Source: Moorena bouillonii PNG (GTDB taxonomy: Bacteria; Cyanobacteriota; Cyanobacteriia; Cyanobacteriales; Coleofasciculaceae). From it: a stretch of 64,000 nt of DNA. The notes below the pieces were generated by a model that searched no databases, was not told the origin of the DNA, and was given only the letters and a program-made list of their open reading frames with translations. Each line of letters opens with the position of its first letter. The first letter of the stretch is position 1. Location: assembly GCF_001942495.1 (NCBI RefSeq), contig NZ_MKZS01000001.1, positions 7,487,821 to 7,551,820 on the forward strand, read 5' to 3'. Below are positions 26,734 through 35,137 of this stretch, in pieces. Both the position numbers and the translations under genes were made by a program.

Positions 26734-29057
26734 TTTGTCATCACAGCTTGTTTGATTTTGTTATCAAAAGCAGGTTCAAATAATAAACTATAATTACAAG
26801 ACAATAAGTTATATATTTGAGCTTCTGTTGGATTTTCCGGAAAACTTCCCAAGTTTTCTACTTTTTGGAGTAAATCACTATAAAAAAAATCATAGTCTTG
26901 ATCGATATCAAAAAATATCATTGTTGTCAATGCTAATAAAACAGTAATTCCATGTTTACCAAAATAATGGTAATGACTAAATCTATATTCAAATTGTCCC
27001 GTTTCATCAAAATAATGTTCTGTCGTTTTTTGTAAAACTTGGGTTACTCTTTTATTGATATTGACCTTGAAAATACAATAATTTAGCTCTTGATTAAAAG
27101 TAAAAATTTGGTTTTCAAAGACAGCCATTTCATCAAGACAACGGTTAATTAATTTCTGCAACTCATCAATCGCATCTTCTATTGTAGTAAATTTTTCAAG
27201 ATAGTCTTTGGAGAGAGGATTTCTAATTTCTTGAATATGAAGGTTAATTTCTTCAATTCTTTGCTCAATTTGGTCATCAATAGCACTTAATTCGTCGTTA
27301 AAATATTTAATCAATTCAAACCAAAACTTACTGTCATCCTGAGCATTTTTCTTTAAAAGATTATATTCTTTTAATTTGTTTAAAAGTAATTTTTTTTGGC
27401 GTCCATATTCTTCTTTTTTAGCATCACGCTGGTCAATTTTAGTTTGAATTGTAGCTTTTTCTTCTTTAAGACATTCAACATTTTTTTGATATTCTGTCTC
27501 TAGAGATTCAATATAACTATCTTCTGATTTAATAGAACTTCTTTCTTGCTCAAGATAATCACTTTCTCTATCAAGAGACCGTTTAGATTCATAAGTTAAT
27601 CTAGACGAACTACGGTTAATCCTGTCAATATTAGCATTATACTTATCAAGTCTATCTTTCCAACGATCAAAACGAGAGTTGAAATTATGACGACGTGATG
27701 AAATGTCAAGGTAACGAGAATTATTAGCATCAATACGGGGATTATACTCATCAATAAGTTCCTCAATTTCTTGATTAAGGGATTCAAGTAAAGTATTTAA
27801 TTTATCTAGTTTTTGAATTATTGCTAAGATACTATCCCAGTCTTCATCTAATTTTTGCTTAACAGATTCTTTTTCTATTTCCCATTCTTCAAATTCTTGA
27901 TTTCTGAGGTCATAGGCTTGTTTTTGTATATCAAAAACAGAAGTCTTAATTAATTGATTAAAATACTCAATTCTTTCTGTAAAGATATATTCTTTGGTTC
28001 TAATTAAATACTCAAACTTATCTTCCAGTGACTCAGACCTTTTTTCAAAAATTGGATTATCAAAAACATCGCTTACTATATTATTAACCTGTTCAGCAAT
28101 AGAATTATCGTCTTGGTCTGACTGAATGGGAAGACTGGCAAGAAAATCAAAGAGACTATAAGATAGTAGATGTAAAGGTTGATCGCAAGTATCACTTCCT
28201 GTTGCTCTTTGACAAGCAGCATGAGCATATAATCGTATTAATTCTTGTTTAACTTGATTAACATATTCATCAGGAGTTTTTTGCTGTTGATATTGAATTA
28301 ATTCTTTAAAAAGTTTACCTTTATTTCCTTTTAACATTATGTAAGACTGATGTAGTAAGTCTGAAATACCTTCTCCTGTAAAACAATTAACTCCAATAAT
28401 AACAGGCTGAGAATGTTGTCCTAAAACTTTATGATGAACTTTTGAAATTTGGGTAGCTGTGTCTTGAATATTTGCGTCTTTTGCAAAATAGCTCATCCCT
28501 GTTTGCTTGTTAACAAACATATTAAAAACGTAAATAACATTTTGGTGAACTTTTAGTAAATCTCTTAAATATTGGCGGTCGCCTCTCGTAAATAGTTTTT
28601 CTGGTGCTATGAGATAATAAATTAAATCTGGCTGAAATTGTAGATTTACAAATTCTGATATACTAAGATTTTCTTCTTGAGGAGCAGAACAATTTTCTTG
28701 ATATCTTGCTAAAGTAAGGTCTTCTACAATGGGACAATCCTCAATTTGATTAATTCCTAAAGCAACTCGATTATAATTTTCTAATAGTTCATCACTACAA
28801 ACACCAGGAGTATCAAAACATTTTAAACCAATAGGAAAATCAATTAGATTAATTTCCTTAGTACAATCTTGATGACCTGTAGACAAGAAGTAATCACTAC
28901 CAAGCAAACGATTACTTAATGTCGTTTTACCTGCTCCTGTTCTACCTGTAAAAAATAAGTTAATATTATCAATATTTCTAGGATAATTGCCGAGCTTTTC
29001 AATGATAAACTTGGCACGAATTTTAGCAATGGATGGAGGCTTAAGTTGGAAATACAT
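26730..29057 (-). CDS. P-loop GTPase with long coiled coil
   Basis: The 775-residue protein has an N-terminal GTPase domain: G1/Walker A GRTGAGKTT at 38-46, a likely G2 Thr in DCTKEI, and G3 DTPG at 82-85. The G4 position reads VFNMFVNK instead of a canonical NKxD. From about residue 360 to 680 it is nearly continuous heptad-rich helix (EKESVKQKLDEDWDSILAII, EYQKNVECLKEEKATIQTKI). There is no signal peptide or clear membrane helix. It follows a second GTPase gene by 94 bases on the same strand and shares GRTGAGKTT and DCT with it. The region is markedly AT-rich. Septin/dynamin/AIG1-like GTPases often work in pairs at membranes, but the function here is unknown. Confidence 0.65.
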   Translation of the reverse strand: MYFQLKPPSIAKIRAKFIIEKLGNYPRNIDNINLFFTGRTGAGKTTLSNRLLGSDYFLSTGHQDCTKEINLIDFPIGLKCFDTPGVCSDELLENYNRVALGINQIEDCPIVEDLTLARYQENCSAPQEENLSISEFVNLQFQPDLIYYLIAPEKLFTRGDRQYLRDLLKVHQNVIYVFNMFVNKQTGMSYFAKDANIQDTATQISKVHHKVLGQHSQPVIIGVNCFTGEGISDLLHQSYIMLKGNKGKLFKELIQYQQQKTPDEYVNQVKQELIRLYAHAACQRATGSDTCDQPLHLLSYSLFDFLASLPIQSDQDDNSIAEQVNNIVSDVFDNPIFEKRSESLEDKFEYLIRTKEYIFTERIEYFNQLIKTSVFDIQKQAYDLRNQEFEEWEIEKESVKQKLDEDWDSILAIIQKLDKLNTLLESLNQEIEELIDEYNPRIDANNSRYLDISSRRHNFNSRFDRWKDRLDKYNANIDRINRSSSRLTYESKRSLDRESDYLEQERSSIKSEDSYIESLETEYQKNVECLKEEKATIQTKIDQRDAKKEEYGRQKKLLLNKLKEYNLLKKNAQDDSKFWFELIKYFNDELSAIDDQIEQRIEEINLHIQEIRNPLSKDYLEKFTTIEDAIDELQKLINRCLDEMAVFENQIFTFNQELNYCIFKVNINKRVTQVLQKTTEHYFDETGQFEYRFSHYHYFGKHGITVLLALTTMIFFDIDQDYDFFYSDLLQKVENLGSFPENPTEAQIYNLLSCNYSLLFEPAFDNKIKQAVMTN

Positions 29058-29151
29058 AGTTTTTTGTTCCTAACATGTGCTTAAAGAATAGTTTTTAAAT
29101 CTAGAGCAGGGAATAGTTATGATTTCCCCACTCTGTTACAAGGTTCTAGAG

Positions 29152-31074
29152 TTAGAATAAAATCCTTTCTAAAATTTTGCTAATTTCTTCTTCATTCTCG
29201 CTAACAGCAAAGGAGTTAATCGCTTCCTTATATGGCAATAATATTGCTTGAGTTTCTCGACGACCTACTTCTACTATTTCCTGAAAATCAGTTTGCAAAT
29301 TTTGCTTTCCATTAGCACTTTCAATGCCTAAGCCAATAGCTAACAAGTTTTCAACAACAGGATAACCACCTTGTAAATATTTTTTGCCTATCTCTTGTTC
29401 TTGTTGTATTACTTCTGGCACTTTTTCTAAAACTTTTTTCTTAACTTCTTTCATGCCCATAAATTTATTCTCAGTAGTTGTGATAGTTTTAACTACGGGT
29501 TTAATCACATCCTCACTAACAGTAACTTGTTTTTTCTTTTTCTTTCCACCCATTCCAGAAGCACCAAATATACTAGCACCAAGAACAGGTAGAAATGCTA
29601 ATCCGCCGGTTGCTAAACCAGCTCCTATTGCCGCCATTGTACCACTCGCCATTTCACCAAAGGCAGCAGCACTTGCACCTGCTAATTGACCAAGATCAAC
29701 CCCACCAGCCATACCAGCAAGATCAGCCCCACCAGCCATACCACCAGGAGAACCTTCTCCATCAACAGGTTTTTTTATTGATTCTTGAGATTGTTCATAT
29801 TCTATAACTTGCTTTTCAACTTCTACGTCTTGAAAATCAGGTACATACTCACTTTTTTCGACTTCCTGGTCGTTATAAACAATCCGATCTACTAAGATTG
29901 TTTGCGCTTCTTCTCGTGAAATTTTGGCCTCTTGAGCTAACTGAACAATTGTATCATTCAATTCTTTTGCAGCTTCCAAGGTAGCATCTTCCTCCTGAAA
30001 AACTCGAATACCATAATCAGCAACTGCCATATAGGCTTCATTGAGTAAGTCTTGATTACCTTGTTTTTCATCTACTTTACGAGTAGCTAAACGACTTGCA
30101 ATCTGAATTAATGCTTTGCGATAACGGCAACTACGTTCTTGTATAGCAAATTCCTTCAGTTGATCGGGTAAAACTTGTTTAAAGTTACCAATTTTATTAT
30201 CTGGTAACATTGTAAGCATTAGTTTGGTAATTTGATTAATGCCTGTCCCTTGTTTACAGTCAATTTCAACAATAGGAACAGATTCATCAGGGTAAAATTC
30301 TTTAAAAATTTTAGTTATTTGTTGCCTTGCATCTTCTACACTTGCTTCAGTGGTTATTCTTGTTCCATCATCTGTAAAATGAATATTAAGGGCAAAAATT
30401 ACTTTATTTTTATCAGTTTGTTTTTTCTGTTTTCTCAGTAAAGCTTTTAAATATTTACGATCTGGTTTCACAAATTGAGTATGAGGAGCAACCACATAAA
30501 GAATAATATCAGGTTTACAATTTTCCTGATTTTCGGGGGATTGCCATTGCTCTACTTCTATATCTTCTTTTAAAACTTTTTTAGTAGTAGGATAATCTGA
30601 GCAATTCCATAACTCAAATTTATCAACAGGTATTAATTCCTCATCTTCATCATCAATCTGGGGAAGCATCAAAGCAGCTCGATTAATATTTTCGTATGTG
30701 TCGCTACAACCTCCAGCACCAGGAAGATCAAAATACCATAAGTTACTACGCATTTTAAAGAAAACTACCATCCAAGTGCAATCTGTTTTACCTGAACTTT
30801 CAAAAACCTCATCATTATTAACATCATTAATAGTATTTGCTAATTTTTTATCAGGATCTATCAAAGTAACTGCTAGTGTAGTTTTACCTGCACCTGTACG
30901 TCCAGTAGCATAAAAATTAACAGGTTTTGGAAATAACTCTTTTTCAGATTGTTTTTTTAACCATTCTTCATCTACACGACCACTTAAATCTACTTCTCTG
31001 AAATCAAATAGTCGTAAAACCTCAGGACGATCTTGAAAGATAAATTGTAGAGTTTGCAATGCTTTGTTAGACAT
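29152..31074 (-). CDS. P-loop GTPase with Ala/Gly-rich hydrophobic segment
   Basis: The 640-residue protein has G1/Walker A GRTGAGKTT (58-66), Thr in KTDCTW (about 100), G3 DLPG (116-119) and, at the G4 place, ALNIHFTD (228-235) instead of NKxD. Residues 441-510 are a Gly/Ala-rich hydrophobic stretch (GGMAGGADLAGMAGGVDLGQ, LATGGLAFLPVLGASIFGAS) ending in KKKKK, a candidate membrane-inserting segment. The start has AAGGAG 9 bases upstream. It is the first of two adjacent GTPase genes. The AT-rich composition unlike the flanking genes suggests transfer. A membrane-remodelling or stress role is only a guess. Confidence 0.65.
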   Translation of the reverse strand: MSNKALQTLQFIFQDRPEVLRLFDFREVDLSGRVDEEWLKKQSEKELFPKPVNFYATGRTGAGKTTLAVTLIDPDKKLANTINDVNNDEVFESSGKTDCTWMVVFFKMRSNLWYFDLPGAGGCSDTYENINRAALMLPQIDDEDEELIPVDKFELWNCSDYPTTKKVLKEDIEVEQWQSPENQENCKPDIILYVVAPHTQFVKPDRKYLKALLRKQKKQTDKNKVIFALNIHFTDDGTRITTEASVEDARQQITKIFKEFYPDESVPIVEIDCKQGTGINQITKLMLTMLPDNKIGNFKQVLPDQLKEFAIQERSCRYRKALIQIASRLATRKVDEKQGNQDLLNEAYMAVADYGIRVFQEEDATLEAAKELNDTIVQLAQEAKISREEAQTILVDRIVYNDQEVEKSEYVPDFQDVEVEKQVIEYEQSQESIKKPVDGEGSPGGMAGGADLAGMAGGVDLGQLAGASAAAFGEMASGTMAAIGAGLATGGLAFLPVLGASIFGASGMGGKKKKKQVTVSEDVIKPVVKTITTTENKFMGMKEVKKKVLEKVPEVIQQEQEIGKKYLQGGYPVVENLLAIGLGIESANGKQNLQTDFQEIVEVGRRETQAILLPYKEAINSFAVSENEEEISKILERILF

Positions 31075-31168
31075 GATAGACGTCTCCTTATTTGGTTTTG
31101 ATTATTTTTTATGGTAAACAAACCAATCAATATGGTTGAAATTTAGATGTTTTGATGGTTTGAATGAT

Positions 31169-31554
31169 TTATTGAAGCTTAATAGCTTCTTCTTGGCAAT
31201 TAGCTAGTTGATAGACATTTAGCAAGTTGGTTAAAAATTTAATATCATCTTTTTGGGCGACCTCCATTACTAAGTTAAAATCAGGTAAAAAGTTGTTAAC
31301 TTTATTATTACCCCAATCAACTAATGCTTGTTCAGCTTGTTGATTAGCTTCTTTGACTAAAGCACACTCCCCTAACATCATCGCCTGAGCTAACCGATAA
31401 AGACGCTCTTTTTTACCTGTTTCTCTAATGCTTGATTTTGCTCCGCCAACAACCCTATTATTGCTTGCTGCTGTTGCACAAACAAGCGCAGAAATTCATC
31501 CTCTGGGAGGTCGGTTGTGTCGTCGAGAGTAGCCAGCACAGTTATTTCAGTCAT
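31169..31554 (-). pseudogene. broken small gene upstream of the GTPase pair
   Basis: A frame opening with the ATG at 31554 reads TEITVLATLDDTTDLPEDEF then FVQQQQAIIGLLAEQNQALE, like the coiled-coil start of an IS66-type transposase. It stops after about 55 codons. The downstream half is open in another frame: ETGKKERLYRLAQAMMLGEC, then ANQQAEQALVDWGNNKVNNF and NLLNVYQLANCQEEAIKLQ. Either one gene was frameshifted near 31420 or two unrelated fragments were joined. The second half could be a former partner of the GTPases. Confidence 0.4.
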
Positions 31555-31900
31555 ATCTGAGTTATAACAGATTCACATACTTTTGGCAAAGGGACTGCCA
31601 ACATATATCCTAAACAGGGGGTGCAGGGGTAATTGAGAAGTTACATTTACTGGAGTATCAGAATGGGAAAACATCCTGAAATGACCAGCTCAATTGGCAA
31701 GGCTGTTGAAAAGGCAAAAAGAGAAGTGCTCCCACTTTGATCTTACCTTCGGCGTAGCCGATACTTCGCGAACAGAAATGGAGATTTATTGCATACAAAT
31801 TATATCATACCGCGCTCACAAGGTGGAAGTAATTGGGATAAAAATCTAGAATTACTTCATCTACACTGCCACGATGGAAAAAAAACAGAGAGTAAACAAA
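31555..31900. other. intergenic DNA between the broken gene and the transposon ends
   Basis: No gene is supported. A 25-codon ORF (from about 31672, MGKHPEMTSSIGKAVEKAKR) has no recognisable features. A palindromic repeat variant (TTCGGCGTAGCC, TTCGCGAAC) lies at 31747-31772. Confidence 0.4.
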
Positions 31901-31970
31901 GCGAGAGTTAGCCGCCCAATTAATTGGGTGGGGGTGGAGCGTTCCGGGATTTATCAAGGGCTTTCGTGTT
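31901..31970 (+). mobile_element. orphan left end of an IS605-type tnpB element
   Basis: GCGAGAGTTAGCCGCCC, a hairpin (CCCAATTAATTGGG) and GTGGAGCG followed by CCGGGATTTATC match the region just upstream of the tnpB at 62816 (62682-62795). No tnpB follows here; instead the inverted right end of another element begins at 31984. It is a solo end left by deletion or by later insertion. Confidence 0.6.
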
Positions 31971-31983
31971 AAAATGGACTAGC

Positions 31984-32106
31984 GATTGACACTCCCCGCC
32001 CGCTTATGAGCGGGGATTCTTCACTCAACGACTCAACTTGCTCAATCAGGCCGGAACCAGAAAGAGTAGAGGCTAAATCTCCTGAAGCGTTTCGGGGAAC
32101 CCGACG
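31984..32106 (-). other. right end and probable omega-RNA of the tnpB element at 32107
   Basis: On the minus strand, downstream of tnpB, comes CCTCTACTCTTTCTGGTTCC, then GGCCTGATTGAGCAAG and the terminal hairpin AATCCCCGCTCATAAGCGGG ending in GGGGAGTGTC. The corresponding block follows the broken tnpB at 48534-48680. By analogy with characterised TnpB systems this end is transcribed as the guide RNA scaffold. A palindromic repeat (32098-32121) sits at the tnpB 3' end. Confidence 0.6.
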
Positions 32107-33237
32107 CTACGCGAACGGGTTTATAACCCAAGTTCCAACGTGCCCCGTTGTACTTATGGCTCTATTTCGGATATTGATGGCGGCGTTATGATCCCTGTCT
32201 AGCTCACAACCACATTTACAGGTATGAGTTCTAGTAGATAGGGACTTTTTGACGACTTCACCACAATTAGAGCAGTTTTGGCTAGTGTAGGCAGGATTAA
32301 CAGCAACAGTTATCCGACCGAATTTAGCTCCAAAATGCTCCAACCATTTCCTGAATTGATACCAACCAGCGTCATTGATAGATTTAGCAAGGCAATGATT
32401 TTTTACTAGGTTTTTAACTCTTAAATCTTCGTAGGCGACCAAATCGTTAGATCGGATTACGCAACGTGCAAGTCTCTTTGCATGTTCTTCACGCTGCCTA
32501 CTTATTTTAAGGTGTTGCCTGCCTAATCTATTAACCGCTTTTCTACGGTTGGATGAGCCTTTATTTTTCCGGGAGACCCGGCGTTGATAAAACTTTAATC
32601 GTTTTTCATTTTTCCTGTAAAACCTAGGGTTAGGTTCAGAATGACCATCAGAATCTGTATAAAACTCCTTAAGTCCTACATCCAGGCCAATGGTTTTACC
32701 TGTTGAGTCTATCTCCTCTTTTGCGTTAACTGCAACGCAGAATTGAACATAGTACCCGTCAGCTCGTTTAACTATCCGAACCCGGTTGATTTGTTTTTTG
32801 TCAAAACGCCACAAGTCCCAGGTACCTTTAAGTTTGAGCTTTCCGATTCCTTTCTTGTCCGTGAACGTTATCGATTTTTTGTCAGGGGATAATTTCCACC
32901 CTGATTTCTTGTACTCGACAGAACGAGCACGTTTCTGAAACTTAGGAAAACCTTTTTTGCCTGGGACTTTTTTCTTGCAGTTATCGTAGAATCGGACGAT
33001 CGATGACCATGCCCTCTCAGACGCAGCCTGACGGGCAGTAGAGTTAAGTTCATTAGCAAAAGGGAACTCCTTAGCAAGGATTTTGGAATATCTACTAAGG
33101 TCGCTTTTCCCTGTTCCCTTGTTATCTAACCACAAACGGATGCAGCTATTCCGAATAAATTGGACTGCCCGGATCGCTTCGTCTATCGCTGAATATTGGG
33201 ACTCTTTGCCTTTGGCTTTAAACTCTAAAATAATCAC
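32107..33237 (-). CDS. tnpB: TnpB RNA-guided endonuclease homologue (IS200/IS605 family), intact
   Basis: TnpB uses a right-end RNA to cut target DNA next to a short motif, favouring retention of its element. The 376-residue protein has the N-terminal FIRNSCIRLWLDNKGTG region, RuvC-I Asp in IGLDVGLKEFY, RuvC-II Glu in LVAYEDLRVKNLVK, a zinc finger with CSNCG and CKCGC, and RuvC-III Asp in DRDHNAAINI, so the active site is complete. The start is a GTG at 33237 with AAGGAGG upstream. No tnpA is adjacent, so mobility would need one in trans. It is the undamaged reference for the broken copy at 47202. Confidence 0.92.
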   Translation of the reverse strand: MIILEFKAKGKESQYSAIDEAIRAVQFIRNSCIRLWLDNKGTGKSDLSRYSKILAKEFPFANELNSTARQAASERAWSSIVRFYDNCKKKVPGKKGFPKFQKRARSVEYKKSGWKLSPDKKSITFTDKKGIGKLKLKGTWDLWRFDKKQINRVRIVKRADGYYVQFCVAVNAKEEIDSTGKTIGLDVGLKEFYTDSDGHSEPNPRFYRKNEKRLKFYQRRVSRKNKGSSNRRKAVNRLGRQHLKISRQREEHAKRLARCVIRSNDLVAYEDLRVKNLVKNHCLAKSINDAGWYQFRKWLEHFGAKFGRITVAVNPAYTSQNCSNCGEVVKKSLSTRTHTCKCGCELDRDHNAAINIRNRAISTTGHVGTWVINPFA

Positions 33238-33250
33238 CGAATTCGACCTC

Positions 33251-33302
33251 CTTCGGCGTTAGCCTTTGGCGTGGCCTACGGCCAAGCTGACGCTACGCAA
33301 AC
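33251..33302. repeat. compound palindromic repeat upstream of tnpB
   Basis: GGCGTGGCCTACGGCCAAG is joined to GACGCTACGCAAACG. It is a member of the GTTCGCGNAGCGTGGCC family, directly upstream of the tnpB ribosome binding site. Confidence 0.65.
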
Positions 33303-33351
33303 GATACATTTTTATACTAGCAACTTTATATAAAGCTGTCAAGTTAGAGCC

Positions 33352-33381
33352 AAAAAAAAAGCCGTCCTAGAAGGACGGGGC
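33352..33381 (-). terminator. strong intrinsic terminator, or transposon left-end hairpin
   Basis: On the minus strand CCGTCCTTCTAGGACGG is followed by an uninterrupted run of nine T. It lies 230 bases past the stop codon of the chaperone gene and just ahead of tnpB. Similar hairpins are also seen at left ends of TnpB elements, so both roles are possible. Confidence 0.6.
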
Positions 33382-33541
33382 TTTAAACCCAATATTTTTG
33401 GTAAGAACAAGGTTGGTTGCGTTGATTTTTTGCGCTTTACGGTGAGATACCAGCCAGTAAGAGACGGGGTTAATTCTACCTACTCCTCAAGGAACAGGCA
33501 AGCAATGCAGCAAAAAGGAGATGCACCCGAACACAGACCAG

Positions 33542-33564
33542 GGAACAGGCAAGATGCCTGTTCC
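33542..33564. repeat. perfect 10-bp hairpin downstream of the chaperone gene
   Basis: GGAACAGGCA and TGCCTGTTCC are separated by three bases. A second GGAACAGGCAAG lies at about 33491. It may shape the 3' end of the chaperone transcript. Confidence 0.55.
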
Positions 33565-33608
33565 ACAAAACTCTTAAAATCATTCCATTATTAAGCAACG
33601 CCCTCAGG

Positions 33609-34433
33609 TTAATTACTCTGAGCAGTGGTGCTGGTGGGAACAGTCAGATTAATACTAAAAGGCACACTTTGTCGATTCTCTTCTTCGCCCCAAAGCAAGG
33701 TTCCAGTCAATTGGTATTGTCCAGCTGTCAGTTGCTTGGCATCACTAGGATATCCTATAGAAATTTTCCGTTCTCCCCCAGCAATAACTGTCCATTCGTT
33801 TTGTTTGCCAGTGGTGACCGTCGTGCTTCCCTGTTTCAGGGTCCACTCCACCTTGGGACGTGCAGAGGCATTGCCACTGTTGCTAACCTGTAACAGAATC
33901 TGCTTACTCTTGTGATCAAAGCTTGCTTCCTCTACGGTCAACTTGGGAGAAATATCTCCATGACGTACATAGACAGTTACACCAACGCGAGGTACGATGC
34001 CCATACTGACACCACCACGGTTATTCTGGGAATGTGCCAGATTTTCGGTAAAAATCACTGCCCGATATTCCCCTTTATCCATACTAGGAGGAAAGCGGGA
34101 AATCATTCGGATGCGGCGAGTTACTCCTGGTTCTACTACCAACTCACGAGGGGAAAATTGTAGATAAGGGGTTAAATCATTAGAGCTAGATTCCAATGCT
34201 TCAAACCCATTTTCATCGTAGGTGAAAGGTGTCGCATAGACACGGGCTCGAAACGCCTTATTACTGCGATTGGTGACGTTGATGATACCTTTGGCTTGAC
34301 CTCGTTCTGCTTCTTCTTCAATAACTAAAGGAGAAACTTGAACCTGAGCTTTAGCTAATCCTGGAAACAGCACCAGTGCAGATAAGGCGCAGCTACCTAA
34401 ATAGGATATTAAATGTTGATTGAGTTTAATCAT
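33609..34433 (-). CDS. PapD-like periplasmic pilus chaperone
   Basis: Such chaperones hold fibre subunits in the periplasm and hand them to the usher. The 274-residue protein has a signal peptide (about 1-29, LGSCALSALVLFPGLAKAQV) and an N-terminal immunoglobulin-like domain: QVSPLVIEEEAERGQAKGII, NVTNRSNKAFRARVYATPF, PYLQFSPRELVVEPGVTRRI and GEYRAVIFTE match the usual strand pattern. A second beta domain follows to SINLTVP. It lies 9 kb from the usher-like and subunit-like genes on the far side of the GTPase pair. The exact subfamily is uncertain. Confidence 0.7.
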   Translation of the reverse strand: MIKLNQHLISYLGSCALSALVLFPGLAKAQVQVSPLVIEEEAERGQAKGIINVTNRSNKAFRARVYATPFTYDENGFEALESSSNDLTPYLQFSPRELVVEPGVTRRIRMISRFPPSMDKGEYRAVIFTENLAHSQNNRGGVSMGIVPRVGVTVYVRHGDISPKLTVEEASFDHKSKQILLQVSNSGNASARPKVEWTLKQGSTTVTTGKQNEWTVIAGGERKISIGYPSDAKQLTAGQYQLTGTLLWGEEENRQSVPFSINLTVPTSTTAQSN

Positions 34434-34445
34434 TTCTAGGCAACA

Positions 34446-34592
34446 GGGAATCGGGAATCGGGAATTGGGAATCGGGAATCGGGAAGTTAGAATTTAGAAT
34501 TTAGAATTTAGAATTTAGAAGTTAGAATTTAGAAGTTAGAAGTTAGAAGTTAGAATTGGGAATCGGGAATCGGGAATCGGAAATCGGGAATA
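34446..34592. repeat. mixed heptanucleotide array (GGGAATC, AGAATTT, AGAAGTT)
   Basis: About 21 consecutive 7-bp units change type along the array: GGGAATC, then AGAATTT/AGAAGTT, then GGGAATC again. The phase stays at seven throughout, which suggests units mutate and spread within one array. Confidence 0.85.
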
Positions 34593-34702
34593 GTAAATAG
34601 GTAAAAATATGTGTAACTAATTAATATAAAAGTAAGCATTTAGCTTATGGGCTACTTGAGGTGCTACTTGAGGTGCCAAAGGCCAACGGCTGACCGCTGA
34701 AG

Positions 34703-34740
34703 GCTGACGGCTGATTGCTGATTGCTGATTGCTGATTGCT
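34703..34740. repeat. heptanucleotide tandem repeat (GCTGATT)x4
   Basis: GCTGACG followed by four GCTGATT units. A similar array with GCTGATA is at 40462-40510. Confidence 0.8.
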
Positions 34741-35137
34741 TACGATAATTTAGTAACCAGCGATATACTTTAATCTATTGTTGACTAAAATTTTAGGAAT
34801 AGCTATAGTTAAAATTACTGATTTTTATAGAGTATTTTTTTCAAAAATCGTTATAAATACGGATATAGCAATCCTAAGTAATTTGTAATTATTCACACAA
34901 AAATAATTACCGGTTTTACAAAATCAAAATCCTGATTTTGTAAGCATTATCGAGAATAGGAGGAGGTAATTTATTTTGTAATGATACTTAAACAATACTT
35001 CCCTTAAAATCATCCTGAGTGCTAAGTAGTGATAAATTAAGCCATGATCACAGAATATTCAAGTTCAATCCTGACTTAGGTAACAAAAGCAGGAAAAGGT
35101 TGATATGTAATCCCTTTGCTCTGACACCTATGCCAGC

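Larger units (their letters stand above)
34434..35137. other. repeat-filled intergenic region upstream of the chaperone gene
   Basis: No gene is seen. It holds heptamer arrays at 34446-34592 and 34703-34740, a single ATAGCAATCC element end near 34864, and AT-rich DNA with the promoters of the chaperone (minus) and TPR (plus) genes. Confidence 0.5.

Noticed and set aside
26730-31074. Calling the two GTPases a phage-defence system
   Set aside because: The architecture would allow it, but no defence gene or known defence family marker is adjacent, so only a neutral description is given.
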